From Oceanospirillaceae bacterium (GTDB lineage Bacteria; Pseudomonadota; Gammaproteobacteria; Pseudomonadales; Litoribrevibacteraceae), in NCBI GenBank assembly GCA_015665455.1, contig JADFAD010000005.1, positions 248,001 to 312,000 on the forward strand: DNA of 64,000 nt. The letters are read 5' to 3'. The position numbers and the translations under genes are program-made. The notes beneath the pieces were generated by a model that saw only the letters and a list, made by a program, of their open reading frames with translations, had not been told where the DNA came from and made no database searches. Below, piece after piece: positions 50,707-58,380 of this stretch. Each line of letters begins with the position of its first letter. Positions within the stretch are counted from its first letter, which is position 1.

Positions 50707-51454
50707 TTAAATACGCATCACGTATTTCAATTAAAGTCCCATCCGCCTTCAACTGCCTTAACGACTCATTAAACTGACGAATGATTTCTTGGCCATCTTC
50801 TCGTTCCCTCGACACGATAAAATATAAACTGGCATCAAATAACGCATTTTTAAAATGCTTAATTCCCGCTTTAAATTTGTAATTGTCCAAAATAAATCGT
50901 CCCGTGACGGTGTCTATAGGCACGAGATCCACCCTGCCAAGCGCCAACAAACGAAAACAATCAAATAAAGTCGAAGGTTGGTCTATTTCAAAAAAACCAG
51001 TAGATAACAGAGGCTTCTCAAGTTCATTTAATGAATACCCATTCGGACGGCAAATACGACGCCATCCCTTCTGCTTCAATAACTCAATGGTCCAAATGTT
51101 CTCTTCGCCTCCATCACGGGAAAATAAATGGCTGGAAATATCGAAAATAGAGTCCGAGTAATAAAACTCGTTGTCACGAATTTTATCCCACACGTACGGG
51201 AACGTTCCTAAGTGGATGCCTTGCTTAGCTTGTTCATACCCCCTTGCCCAAGGTTCGTAAACAATTTCAAAATCAAAATAATCCTCCGTTTGGTCCAAAA
51301 CTTTTGCCATCACAGGAATCATTAGTCCGTTATCACGTAACGAGCTGTCAACGTATGGAGGGTATAAATCCCCTGTGGTGATCGTTTCGGTAGCGTGCAA
51401 ACTCAAGGAGAAGCAAAAAAATACACTTAAGAAAAATAACCTTCGAACAATCAT
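50678..51454 (-). CDS. Orphan periplasmic solute-binding protein (SBP family 3-like)
   Basis: 258 residues with a signal peptide (cleavage near SLHA-TETITTG). It has the polar amino-acid-binding-protein layout: TTGDLYPPYVD..LMIPVMAKVL, VYEPWARGYEQAKQGIHLGTFPYVW, and a C-terminal RQFNESLRQLKADGTLIEI. There are no permease or ATPase genes nearby. Such single binding proteins (the YPPY..EPWARG type) are common in marine gammaproteobacteria and may act as sensors or scavengers. Ligand unknown. Confidence 0.88.
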   Translation of the reverse strand: MIVRRLFFLSVFFCFSLSLHATETITTGDLYPPYVDSSLRDNGLMIPVMAKVLDQTEDYFDFEIVYEPWARGYEQAKQGIHLGTFPYVWDKIRDNEFYYSDSIFDISSHLFSRDGGEENIWTIELLKQKGWRRICRPNGYSLNELEKPLLSTGFFEIDQPSTLFDCFRLLALGRVDLVPIDTVTGRFILDNYKFKAGIKHFKNALFDASLYFIVSREREDGQEIIRQFNESLRQLKADGTLIEIRDAYLNKNPLNLPN

Positions 51455-51535
51455 TTTTGCATCCCAGTTAACATCTTTATAATATGGTGACGTTTTAAAA
51501 TAATTAAAAAAATAATAATCACTTAAGGATAGAAC

Positions 51536-51943
51536 ATGCGCACGCGTCTAGCTGCCCTACTAACGATATGCTTTACTCTTTCAGCTCCGGCTCACGCCGA
51601 TCTTCCAATAGACTCAGTGGGTGCAGGTTATTGGTTTGATGAAGGTGAGTACCTCGAAGTTTATCAAGAAACAGACACGGGTTTTCATCCCCAAGTATTC
51701 TTAGGAACGGATGTCGTAGGCATCAGTGTGAAAACAGACCCCCTCGTTGAAAAGTACGGTGTAGAACTCGCTCCCTATTTTGGTTTAGCAGCAACAGACA
51801 CCTTAGAAGGCCTGTTAGGCGCTGAAATCTCTAAGAATCTAAACGTTGCGAGCAAACGTCTGAATATGTACTTTCGATTAAACATCGACTTTGATAATGC
51901 GGAATACATGACCGGTGTTCGTTACTTCTTTGATTCTGAATAG
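51536..51943 (+). CDS. Exported hypothetical protein, small beta-rich
   Basis: 135 residues, AAGGA before the ATG and a signal peptide (cleavage near AHA-DLPID, about residue 22). The mature part alternates hydrophobic and polar residues (ISVKTDPLVEKYGVELAPYFGLAATD, LNMYFRLNIDFDNAEYMTGVRYFF), as in a small outer-membrane-barrel fragment or porin-like domain, and ends in VRYFFDSE. I do not recognise a family. It is followed 30 bases later by another small exported gene. Confidence 0.75.
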   Translation: MRTRLAALLTICFTLSAPAHADLPIDSVGAGYWFDEGEYLEVYQETDTGFHPQVFLGTDVVGISVKTDPLVEKYGVELAPYFGLAATDTLEGLLGAEISKNLNVASKRLNMYFRLNIDFDNAEYMTGVRYFFDSE

Positions 51944-51973
51944 TCAGTCACTCTCAATAGACAAGGGAACTGA

Positions 51974-52336
51974 ATGAACACGTCACTTAAACTGTTTCTC
52001 TCTGGCGCACTGACCGTGTGCCTTACCGTACCCTCCTTAAGCTTGGCTGATGGTAATCATTCTTCTCTTTTACTGATGATGATCAGCAACAAGATTAAAA
52101 TGGAAAAGATGATCACTGCAGCTGAAGAAGACAACAGCTTATGCAACCAGAACTCTGAGCAAGCATCCAAAATGATGAAAACCACGCTTCATATGCTTTC
52201 AGAGTATTCAAAAGAAAAATCAGGTAATTACGTTAACCAGTCCGCTTACGCTGATAGCCTTGAGCAACGCGCTAAAATGATTGAGAAGTTTTCATTGTTG
52301 CTAGAACGCTTATTCAATCTGAAGCAGTCTTGCTAA
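51974..52336 (+). CDS. Exported hypothetical protein, small helical
   Basis: 120 residues with a signal peptide (cleavage near LSLA-DGNHS, about residue 25) and a helical, Met- and Lys-rich mature part. Two Cys (in NSLCNQ and the final residue) could form a disulfide. Starts 30 bases after the preceding gene and is probably co-transcribed. No family recognised. Confidence 0.7.
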   Translation: MNTSLKLFLSGALTVCLTVPSLSLADGNHSSLLLMMISNKIKMEKMITAAEEDNSLCNQNSEQASKMMKTTLHMLSEYSKEKSGNYVNQSAYADSLEQRAKMIEKFSLLLERLFNLKQSC

Positions 52337-52477
52337 GTGACGCTACACAGACTGTCTGGCCATGACTTATTAGCATTACACTGGATACTATTAAAAACTG
52401 CATACAATTAAACTGTAGAGATATAAACAGCTTAGAAATAGACTGCAGCGGAGGCGTTTAGAAACACCCTTTAAGTG

Positions 52478-52906
52478 TTAATTTGCCTCTGCTTCTTCCG
52501 CCCTGTTTAGAACATACTTAATGACATCCCTCCACGTTAAAATCCCCAACAGGTTCATTTCATCATCAACAACCGGTAAACATGATACGCTTTGATCAAT
52601 GATCGTCCGTAAAGCTCGTGTCGCGCTGGTATTTGGGTAAACCGTCAAAGGACCACGACTCATAAACTGGTGTGCGGGTTTCCTTAATACCTCAATTTCT
52701 GCCACCGTAGCATTGCCTGACTCCACCCGAGGAGAAATGTAATAAAGAACGTCTCGATCCGAGACCATCCCAATCAACTTATTATTTTCATCTAAGACAG
52801 GTAAATGATGAAAGCGGTGCTGTCGAAAGATTTTCCAAACGTCCGACAAAATCGTATCCATTGTAATCGATTCAACGTTTGAGCTCATAAGATCAGAAAC
52901 TTGCAT
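52478..52906 (-). CDS. CBS-domain pair protein
   Basis: 142 residues from ATG 52906 (AAGGG upstream; a TTG two codons earlier is possible). It consists of two CBS motifs (about 8-60 and 82-135: VSDLMSSNVESITMDTILSDVW, LIGMVSDRDVLYYI, CLPVVDDEMNLLGILTWRDVIKYVL). Stand-alone CBS pairs bind adenine nucleotides and regulate partners. Partner unknown. Confidence 0.93.
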   Translation of the reverse strand: MQVSDLMSSNVESITMDTILSDVWKIFRQHRFHHLPVLDENNKLIGMVSDRDVLYYISPRVESGNATVAEIEVLRKPAHQFMSRGPLTVYPNTSATRALRTIIDQSVSCLPVVDDEMNLLGILTWRDVIKYVLNRAEEAEAN

Positions 52907-53036
52907 GGCCAATCCCTTGTTTGTTATTCACTTTATTTTAAGAGTATAGCCTTAGATGCCCTGAATAAATATCACCCTACGCTGAGCCATCAACAAGGAT
53001 CCATCAAAAGGCTTTATTCAAAGAAAGAACAGAGAA

Positions 53037-54002
53037 TTAGCCCACTAACCCAGATAAGAACTCACCAACCCGTTGATCGATCCAATAACTGCCATCAGAG
53101 TTAAAAGAAACAAACCCTACATGACCGCCGTTCCCCGGTGTTTCAAGGTACAAATGAGAAGAGTCATCCGCTTGTTGATAAGGATAAGCGCTTTCTGAGA
53201 GAAACGGATCGTCTTTCGCATTGATCAAAAGAGCAGGAATAGAAATGTCTTTTAAATAGCTCAAACAACTGGATTGAGTCCAATAATCCGTGGCGTCTTT
53301 AAAGCCATGAAGTGGCGCAGTATAGGCATCATCAAACTGTCTAAAGTCCCGAATCTCAGCGTAGTGCTCAACAGAAATGTCTTCAGGAAACGTCTCTTGT
53401 TTTGCCTGCATCTTGCCATACAAATCACGCAAAAAGCGTTTCATGTAAATACGGTTGTTCGGTTGCGCTAATTGGTTTGCACACCCTTCCAAATCACAAG
53501 GCACAGAGACTCCAACAGCGCCTACAACCTTATCATTTAACTCTGCGGCTTCACGACCGGCATGAAGCAACGTTAAATTGCCACCCATGCTGAACCCAAC
53601 CAAAGCAATTTCCTGATACCCCTGCTCACTGGCATGGGCAACCACATGAGCTAGATCATCCGTGGCGCCACTGTGATAAAAACGCTTCTGTCGATTCATT
53701 TTTGGTCCACAAGAACGGAAATTCCAAGCCAGCGCATCCCAGCCCAGTTTGTTCATGTGGCGAACCATGCCAAGGACATACGGTCTTTCACTGTGCCCTT
53801 CCAACCCATGGGAAACAATGACCAATCTACGCGAACCGGTTTCATACCAATCCAAACAAAGAAAATCATGATCCAATGTATCAATCATTTCTCTACGACT
53901 CATGACAGGCTTCAACCTTCGAAATAGAGAAGGGAAAATTGTATTGGCGTGACCATTTCTTAAAAATAATGGCGCACGATAGCTACTAGTAATATTCGGC
54001 AT
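53037..54002 (-). CDS. YheT-family alpha/beta hydrolase
   Basis: 321 residues from ATG 54002, preceded by GGAGG. The family start is APLFLRNGHANTIFPSLFRR, with HGLEGHSERPY. Nucleophile Ser138 (GFSMGG), candidate Asp in NAKDDPFLS, and base His in GNGGHVGF. Members hydrolyse short-chain esters; the natural substrate is unknown. Divergent from the TetR gene, with a shared 112-base control region. Confidence 0.93.
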   Translation of the reverse strand: MPNITSSYRAPLFLRNGHANTIFPSLFRRLKPVMSRREMIDTLDHDFLCLDWYETGSRRLVIVSHGLEGHSERPYVLGMVRHMNKLGWDALAWNFRSCGPKMNRQKRFYHSGATDDLAHVVAHASEQGYQEIALVGFSMGGNLTLLHAGREAAELNDKVVGAVGVSVPCDLEGCANQLAQPNNRIYMKRFLRDLYGKMQAKQETFPEDISVEHYAEIRDFRQFDDAYTAPLHGFKDATDYWTQSSCLSYLKDISIPALLINAKDDPFLSESAYPYQQADDSSHLYLETPGNGGHVGFVSFNSDGSYWIDQRVGEFLSGLVG

Positions 54003-54071
54003 CAGAATCCTCCTGTCAGCTATTAGATCGAAACCCGTTAAGAACATCAATTATTCTTGACCTAAAAAATG

Positions 54072-54120
54072 AACCATGATTCACTTCTTAAAAAAATAAA
54101 TACGGATTCACATCATGGTT
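54072..54120. promoter_or_regulatory. Inverted repeat AACCATGAT / ATCATGGTT at the tetR start
   Basis: AACCATGAT at 54072-54080 and its exact inverse ATCATGGTT at 54112-54120, the latter including the tetR ATG (54115). The left copy lies within TGAACCATGATTCA, a near-perfect palindrome. It is positioned to act as an autoregulatory TetR operator between the yheT and tetR genes. Confidence 0.4.
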
Positions 54121-54723
54121 TACCGAGCAACACCGCTGACAGAATCAAAAAAAATGGAATGCAGAGAAAAACTTCTCGCGTCCGGCCTAAAGCTTGTTTT
54201 AGAAGGCGGCTTTGGCAATATCACCATCATTAAAGTAGCCCAAAGATCCCAAGTTGCCACAGGCACTATGTATCGATACTTCTCCTCCAAGGGCGAACTT
54301 TGTGAAGATATTTTTCGAACAGCCACAGAAATTGAACTATCGAAAGTCGCCAAAACGTGCCAACAACCAGGCACCCCCACCGACCGAATGAATCAAACAC
54401 TCACCGAATTTGCGCAACGTGCAATTAAAGGCCGACGACTCGCCTACGCACTCATAGCAGAGCCAGTTGACAGCATGCTAGATGAAACGCGCCTTCAGTT
54501 CAGACGTGCCTACGCAAATCACTTTTCTCGCCTGATTGAAGAAGGCATACAAACAGGTGAATTCTGTGAACAACCCAGCATGATATCAGCCACTGCAATT
54601 ATTGGTGCCATCTCTGAAGCACTGATAGGGCCTTTATCCCCTGAAAACTGCGACCCCATTGAAAGCCAAAAACTGACTCACGACATTGTTAGCTTTTGCT
54701 TACGTGCACTTTCAGCCAAATAA
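54115..54723 (+). CDS. TetR-family regulator
   Basis: 202 residues. The N-terminal helix-turn-helix (about 25-65: NITIIKVAQRSQVATGTMYRYFSSKGEL) is typical. The C-terminal ligand domain is helical. 15 bases upstream of the AidB-like dehydrogenase gene, which is therefore probably co-transcribed and may be its target; an acyl-CoA-type ligand is an inference. Confidence 0.93.
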   Translation: MVYRATPLTESKKMECREKLLASGLKLVLEGGFGNITIIKVAQRSQVATGTMYRYFSSKGELCEDIFRTATEIELSKVAKTCQQPGTPTDRMNQTLTEFAQRAIKGRRLAYALIAEPVDSMLDETRLQFRRAYANHFSRLIEEGIQTGEFCEQPSMISATAIIGAISEALIGPLSPENCDPIESQKLTHDIVSFCLRALSAK

Positions 54724-54738
54724 ACAACGGAACACACC

Positions 54739-56400
54739 ATGACTCACAATATAAATGTTCTATCTGATACCCATGAAGTCACAAACCAATTACATCCCCT
54801 AGAAAACATCAACTTATTCACTCAAGATCAGGCATTAACAGAAGCGGTTGAACGTGAACATGCCGCGTGGGCTTTGGACGAACTGAAACAGTTCGGCCAA
54901 CTAACGGGATCCTCCGAGGTCTTGGAACTCGGACACTTGGCCAACAAACACAAACCCACGTTCAAAACCCACAACCGTTTTGGCCAACGCGTGGACCAAG
55001 TGGATTTCCATCCCTCTTACCATCAGCTCATGGATCAAGCCATTGGACACGGTTTACACGCCAGACCATGGACACAACAGAAAGCCGGAGCGCATGTCGC
55101 AAGAGCAGCTAAAACCTACATGCAAACTCAAGTCGAAGCAGGTCACGGCTGCCCAGTCACCATGACATTTGCTTGTACGCCAACGTTCTTAAAACAACCC
55201 AACATCGCACAAGAGTGGTTGCCACTCATCCACAGTAATCAGTACGACAAAGCCAACAAACCCTATTTTGAAAAATCCGGGTTGACCATCGGCATGGGCA
55301 TGACCGAAAAACAAGGAGGCTCTGACGTTCGAGCCAACACAACCAAAGCCTACCCCGTAGGTCAAAAAGGGGCTGGCGAGCTGTATGAACTGGTGGGACA
55401 TAAGTGGTTTTTATCTGCACCAATGAGCGATGCTTTCTTAGTGTTAGCACAAACAGAAGGCGGCCTGTCTTGCTTTCTTCTCCCTAGGTGGCGACCGGAT
55501 GGCACACGAAACCCCGTCCACGTTCAACAGCTCAAAGATAAAATGGGGAACGTTTCAAACGCCTCCAGTGAAGTTGAATTCCGAGGCGCCCTTGCCTGGC
55601 TGATCGGTGACGAAGGCAGAGGCGTTGCGAACATATTGGAAATGGTTGCCCTTACCCGATTTGATTGCATGGTCGGTTCCTCATCCGGCATGAGACAAGC
55701 CATCAGCCAAATCATCCACCATTGTGAGCATCGTAGTGTTTTTGGTAAGCCATTAATCCAGCAGCCCCTCATGCAAAATGTTCTGGCTGACTTGGCCTTA
55801 GAAAGCGAAGCCGCCATGGCTCTTTCATTTCGAATGGCTCGAGCATTGGATCAAATGCAAACCAACGAACACGAAGCCATGATCATGCGACTCGGAACAG
55901 CCATAGGTAAGTACTGGATCTGCAAACGGACACCCGCCCACGCCTATGAGGCCATGGAATGCATTGGTGGTTCTGCCGTTATGGAAGACAGCATCATGCC
56001 TCGCCTTTATCGTGAAGCACCTATAAACGCAATCTGGGAGGGCAGTGGTAACGTTCAATGCCTAGATGTTTTGCGAGCCATAATAAAGACCCCCAAGTCC
56101 TTAGAGGCCTTAATGGCCGAGTTTAACTCAGCGCATGGCAAGAACCCAGATTATGACCAACGCTTAGCCATTATTTCAGAACAGGTCCGGGACCTTAATA
56201 GCTTTGAATACCAAGGAAGGATACTAGTAGAACAATTGGCTCTGCTATTCCAAGCCAGCGTTTTAATTAATTCAGGCAATGAAACCGTCGCAGACATGTT
56301 TTGTGCAGCAAGATTAAGAACAGATCGCTCAACCATGTATGGAACCCTACCGAAAGAATTTGATTTCCAGCGTTACATTGCACGTTCTTCTCTCGCATAA
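54739..56400 (+). CDS. AidB-like acyl-CoA dehydrogenase
   Basis: 553 residues, longer than ordinary acyl-CoA dehydrogenases and typical of the AidB group. FAD-site sequence GMGMTEKQGGSDVRANTT, C-terminal GGSAVMEDSIMPRLYREAPINAIWEGSGNVQCLDVLRA. AidB proteins protect or repair during alkylation stress in E. coli, but genuine substrate oxidation is possible in relatives. The Ada/AlkB genes are not here; the TetR partner points to regulation by a fatty acyl or related compound instead. Ends at a terminator at 56444. Confidence 0.92.
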   Translation: MTHNINVLSDTHEVTNQLHPLENINLFTQDQALTEAVEREHAAWALDELKQFGQLTGSSEVLELGHLANKHKPTFKTHNRFGQRVDQVDFHPSYHQLMDQAIGHGLHARPWTQQKAGAHVARAAKTYMQTQVEAGHGCPVTMTFACTPTFLKQPNIAQEWLPLIHSNQYDKANKPYFEKSGLTIGMGMTEKQGGSDVRANTTKAYPVGQKGAGELYELVGHKWFLSAPMSDAFLVLAQTEGGLSCFLLPRWRPDGTRNPVHVQQLKDKMGNVSNASSEVEFRGALAWLIGDEGRGVANILEMVALTRFDCMVGSSSGMRQAISQIIHHCEHRSVFGKPLIQQPLMQNVLADLALESEAAMALSFRMARALDQMQTNEHEAMIMRLGTAIGKYWICKRTPAHAYEAMECIGGSAVMEDSIMPRLYREAPINAIWEGSGNVQCLDVLRAIIKTPKSLEALMAEFNSAHGKNPDYDQRLAIISEQVRDLNSFEYQGRILVEQLALLFQASVLINSGNETVADMFCAARLRTDRSTMYGTLPKEFDFQRYIARSSLA

Positions 56401-56443
56401 AGACGCCAAAGATCTAATTTCTGAGTAAACAGTCAAATATAAG

Positions 56444-56476
56444 AACATCAATATCAAAATATATTGATGTTTTTTT
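56444..56476 (+). terminator. Terminator after the AidB-like gene
   Basis: Perfect 11-base stem AACATCAATAT / ATATTGATGTT with a 6-base loop and a T-run, 44 bases past the stop. Confidence 0.92.
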
Positions 56477-56561
56477 GACTCTCAAAAAATCACCGTAACC
56501 AAGTGTGATCCACTTAACATTTTTCAATAACACAAAGACAACAGACTAATTTATAAACAGC

Positions 56562-56570
56562 TGAGATAAT
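56562..56570 (+). promoter_or_regulatory. Extended -10 promoter of a candidate small RNA
   Basis: TGAGATAAT, an extended -10 (TGN plus GATAAT). No good -35 is seen, as is usual for extended -10 promoters. Transcription would start near 56577. Confidence 0.35.
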
Positions 56571-56576
56571 ACTTTC

Positions 56577-56660
56577 ATCCTTTCACATATGTGAGCGTTT
56601 GAGAGCGTTTGGATCTTTCATTTTTGTTTTTTTAGCCATCATATTTATGATGGCTTTTTT
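56577..56660 (+). ncRNA. Candidate small RNA (about 84 nt)
   Basis: From the predicted start to the end of a perfect intrinsic terminator (AGCCATCATA / TATGATGGCT, T-run). Near its 5' end is the palindrome TCACATATGTGA, then the word GAGCGTTT occurs twice (56593-56600 and 56603-56610), then a U-rich stretch. The only reading frame crossing it would be interrupted by the terminator. No family recognised; existence is inferred from signals only. Confidence 0.3.
56634..56660 (+). terminator. Intrinsic terminator without an upstream gene
   Basis: AGCCATCATA / TATGATGGCT perfect 10-base arms with a small loop and six T residues. It lies about 160 bases after the aidB-like terminator. Confidence 0.85.
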
Positions 56661-56887
56661 ATTTCCGGTCGATAATCATTCAGCTAAAAAGTTCCATATT
56701 CCAGTCCAAATTTTTCCTCTGAATGGCCCTTTATTCTGGAACAAAGCTTTCCAAATTTACATACAGACCTATCCCAATATCCTTCTTATACTGAACATTA
56801 GATTAGCTTTGGTACTGTTTCTTTAGCATCTGTAAGCGAAGGAATTTCCGAAGTTAATGCTTCCTTAAGTGCTAGCTTTTGTTATTT

Positions 56888-56911
56888 AGGTTCGGGTTTC
56901 CGAACCTTTTT
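56888..56911 (+). terminator. Second intrinsic terminator without an upstream gene
   Basis: AGGTTCGG / CCGAACCT with a 4-base loop and a run of eight T residues. The convergent DnaJ-domain gene cannot use it, because its U-run is on the plus strand. A TATACT at 56787-56792 could start a transcript of about 110 bases, but no -35 is seen. Confidence 0.85.
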
Positions 56912-56951
56912 TTTGCCTGTTTTTTAAGCAAACAAAGCACACCAATGATCT

Positions 56952-57695
56952 TTAATCAAAACGACGCAACAAAACCTCTTTCGCTTGCGCAACCAATCGA
57001 GACAAATAATCATTTCCACCTCGATCAGGATGAACCTTCTGCATCAACGATTTATATGCGTGGTTGATCTCTTCTTTCGTCGCGTCACTTGAAACACCAA
57101 GAATCTCGCACGCCTCTTTCTCCGATAACGAATCTGAAGGGGCTCCTGAGTTAAAGCTCTGAGATGAATGCTGGCCAGACAGCTCTTCTGTAAAAGACGA
57201 TTGCCACTGTTCACCGTACGCTTGCTGCAAAAAGACGGCAAGTAATTGAGCAGACTTTACATCACTGCTTAAACAAGACGTTAATAACGCCTTAAGCTGT
57301 GCTTCAGTAAGAGAAGATAAGGCCAATCCCTTATCGCTGCCTTTCAGGACTTTTCCATCAACCTTGCCATTCACCGGGCTAACGGTCAGTTGCAACCACT
57401 CCCCCATTAACTGACGCTGTTGACTCGCTCTGCTTTTCTGCCACTGCAATGCAAACGGCATAAGACGACGAAGATACGGAAAGGAAGCCTTAGCCAGCGG
57501 AATCAAGGCAGCAATCGCACCGGTGATCCAATGTACTCGGCCAGTCAGCGTTAATAAAATCAGTACCGCCGCACCGCCCCACAACCCAAACGTTAACAAC
57601 GACTTTTTCGTAGCCACCGGATCTTGCTTTTTCCACCAGCGATACGCATACCAAACAACGAACATGGCTATAAATAAGAACAATAGCTTTGACAT
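56952..57695 (-). CDS. Membrane protein with a C-terminal J domain
   Basis: 247 residues. Two or three N-terminal membrane segments (about 2-17, 31-50 and 56-70) are followed by a middle cytoplasmic part and a C-terminal J domain (EKEACEILGVSSDATKEEINHAYKSLMQKVHPDRGG) with the HPD motif at 222-224. The HPD must contact DnaK, so this is a membrane-tethered co-chaperone, in the general style of DjlA but without its TerB domain. Client unknown. The order (J domain last) is the reverse of classical DnaJ. Confidence 0.92.
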   Translation of the reverse strand: MSKLLFLFIAMFVVWYAYRWWKKQDPVATKKSLLTFGLWGGAAVLILLTLTGRVHWITGAIAALIPLAKASFPYLRRLMPFALQWQKSRASQQRQLMGEWLQLTVSPVNGKVDGKVLKGSDKGLALSSLTEAQLKALLTSCLSSDVKSAQLLAVFLQQAYGEQWQSSFTEELSGQHSSQSFNSGAPSDSLSEKEACEILGVSSDATKEEINHAYKSLMQKVHPDRGGNDYLSRLVAQAKEVLLRRFD

Positions 57696-57809
57696 GACCT
57701 ACACCCAATTAAACAACTCAAACTACAAAAAGGTACATAAACCCATACATATTGTTGCACCTCGCCAACAAAACGTATCCGTACAAGATCAATAACCACG
57801 TAAACTATA

Positions 57810-58190
57810 ATGAACGACTCATCGAGCTTATATAGTTTCATGCTGACAACAATTGCGAATCATACCATCACTTTGCACCAGAACTTTGCTGTTATTGTTC
57901 CGCACCCAAACACGGAACTCACCGCAGCAAGTCTACAAGCCATTGAGCAACGGTTCGGCCCTTACACCCTACAAAATTACGGCGTTATTTTATATCCACA
58001 CAACCGATACGCTGTCAGCTTCTGTGCAATGCAACACTTAACCAACTTGCCAGAAAACATCTACGTCAGCATTGTCAGTGGTTCAGAGCGTACAAGAATG
58101 GTCTTTGATTTACTGAAACATATGACCAATCGAGTGGAGATTTTCTCCACCACAAATTCTGCGGAAGCTTGGATAAAGCATATATTATGA
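57810..58190 (+). CDS. Small STAS/SEC14-like hypothetical protein
   Basis: 126 residues from ATG 57810; no Shine-Dalgarno is visible there. A consensus TATAAT at 57806-57811 overlaps that ATG, so ATG 57840 (116 residues) may be the true start. The strand-helix pattern ending RVEIFSTTNSAEAWIKHIL is like the SpoIIAA/SEC14-type STAS proteins, where the last helix follows a 'F-x-x-x-x-x-A-x-x-W' pattern. No catalytic residues. Function unknown. Divergent from the J-domain gene and upstream of the diguanylate cyclase. Confidence 0.75.
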   Translation: MNDSSSLYSFMLTTIANHTITLHQNFAVIVPHPNTELTAASLQAIEQRFGPYTLQNYGVILYPHNRYAVSFCAMQHLTNLPENIYVSIVSGSERTRMVFDLLKHMTNRVEIFSTTNSAEAWIKHIL

Positions 58191-58365
58191 CGGTTCATTT
58201 CCATTGTCCGTCATCCTAGACTTTCCTAAGGTTTTTTATGGCTCTAGGGATTCAATGCATCCCCAAACTATAAATAAACATTGTTAATTGCGCCCACTAA
58301 TAAAGTACGACATTATGGATAAATAATGTCTTAAAAAAACAATAACAATTCGATTATACAACTCA

Positions 58366-58371
58366 TATACT
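58366..58371 (+). promoter_or_regulatory. Candidate -10 of the diguanylate cyclase gene
   Basis: TATACT ending 9 bases before the GTG start. If used, the transcript starts within a few bases of the start codon. No matching -35 is visible. Confidence 0.3.
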
Positions 58372-58380
58372 GAAAATATT

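Larger units (their letters stand above)
56401..56951. other. 551-base intergenic region with three terminators and no supportable protein gene
   Basis: It holds the aidB-like terminator (56444-56476), an extended -10 (56562-56570), a palindrome (56583-56594), a second terminator (56634-56660), and a third terminator (56888-56911). All three have T-runs on the plus strand. The second and third are not explained by a protein gene, which suggests short transcripts. Confidence 0.6.

Noticed and set aside
56599-56826. 75-codon hydrophobic frame in the aidB/J-domain gap
   Set aside because: An intrinsic terminator with a T-run lies inside it; the hydrophobic residues come from the T-rich terminator. 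No ribosome site.
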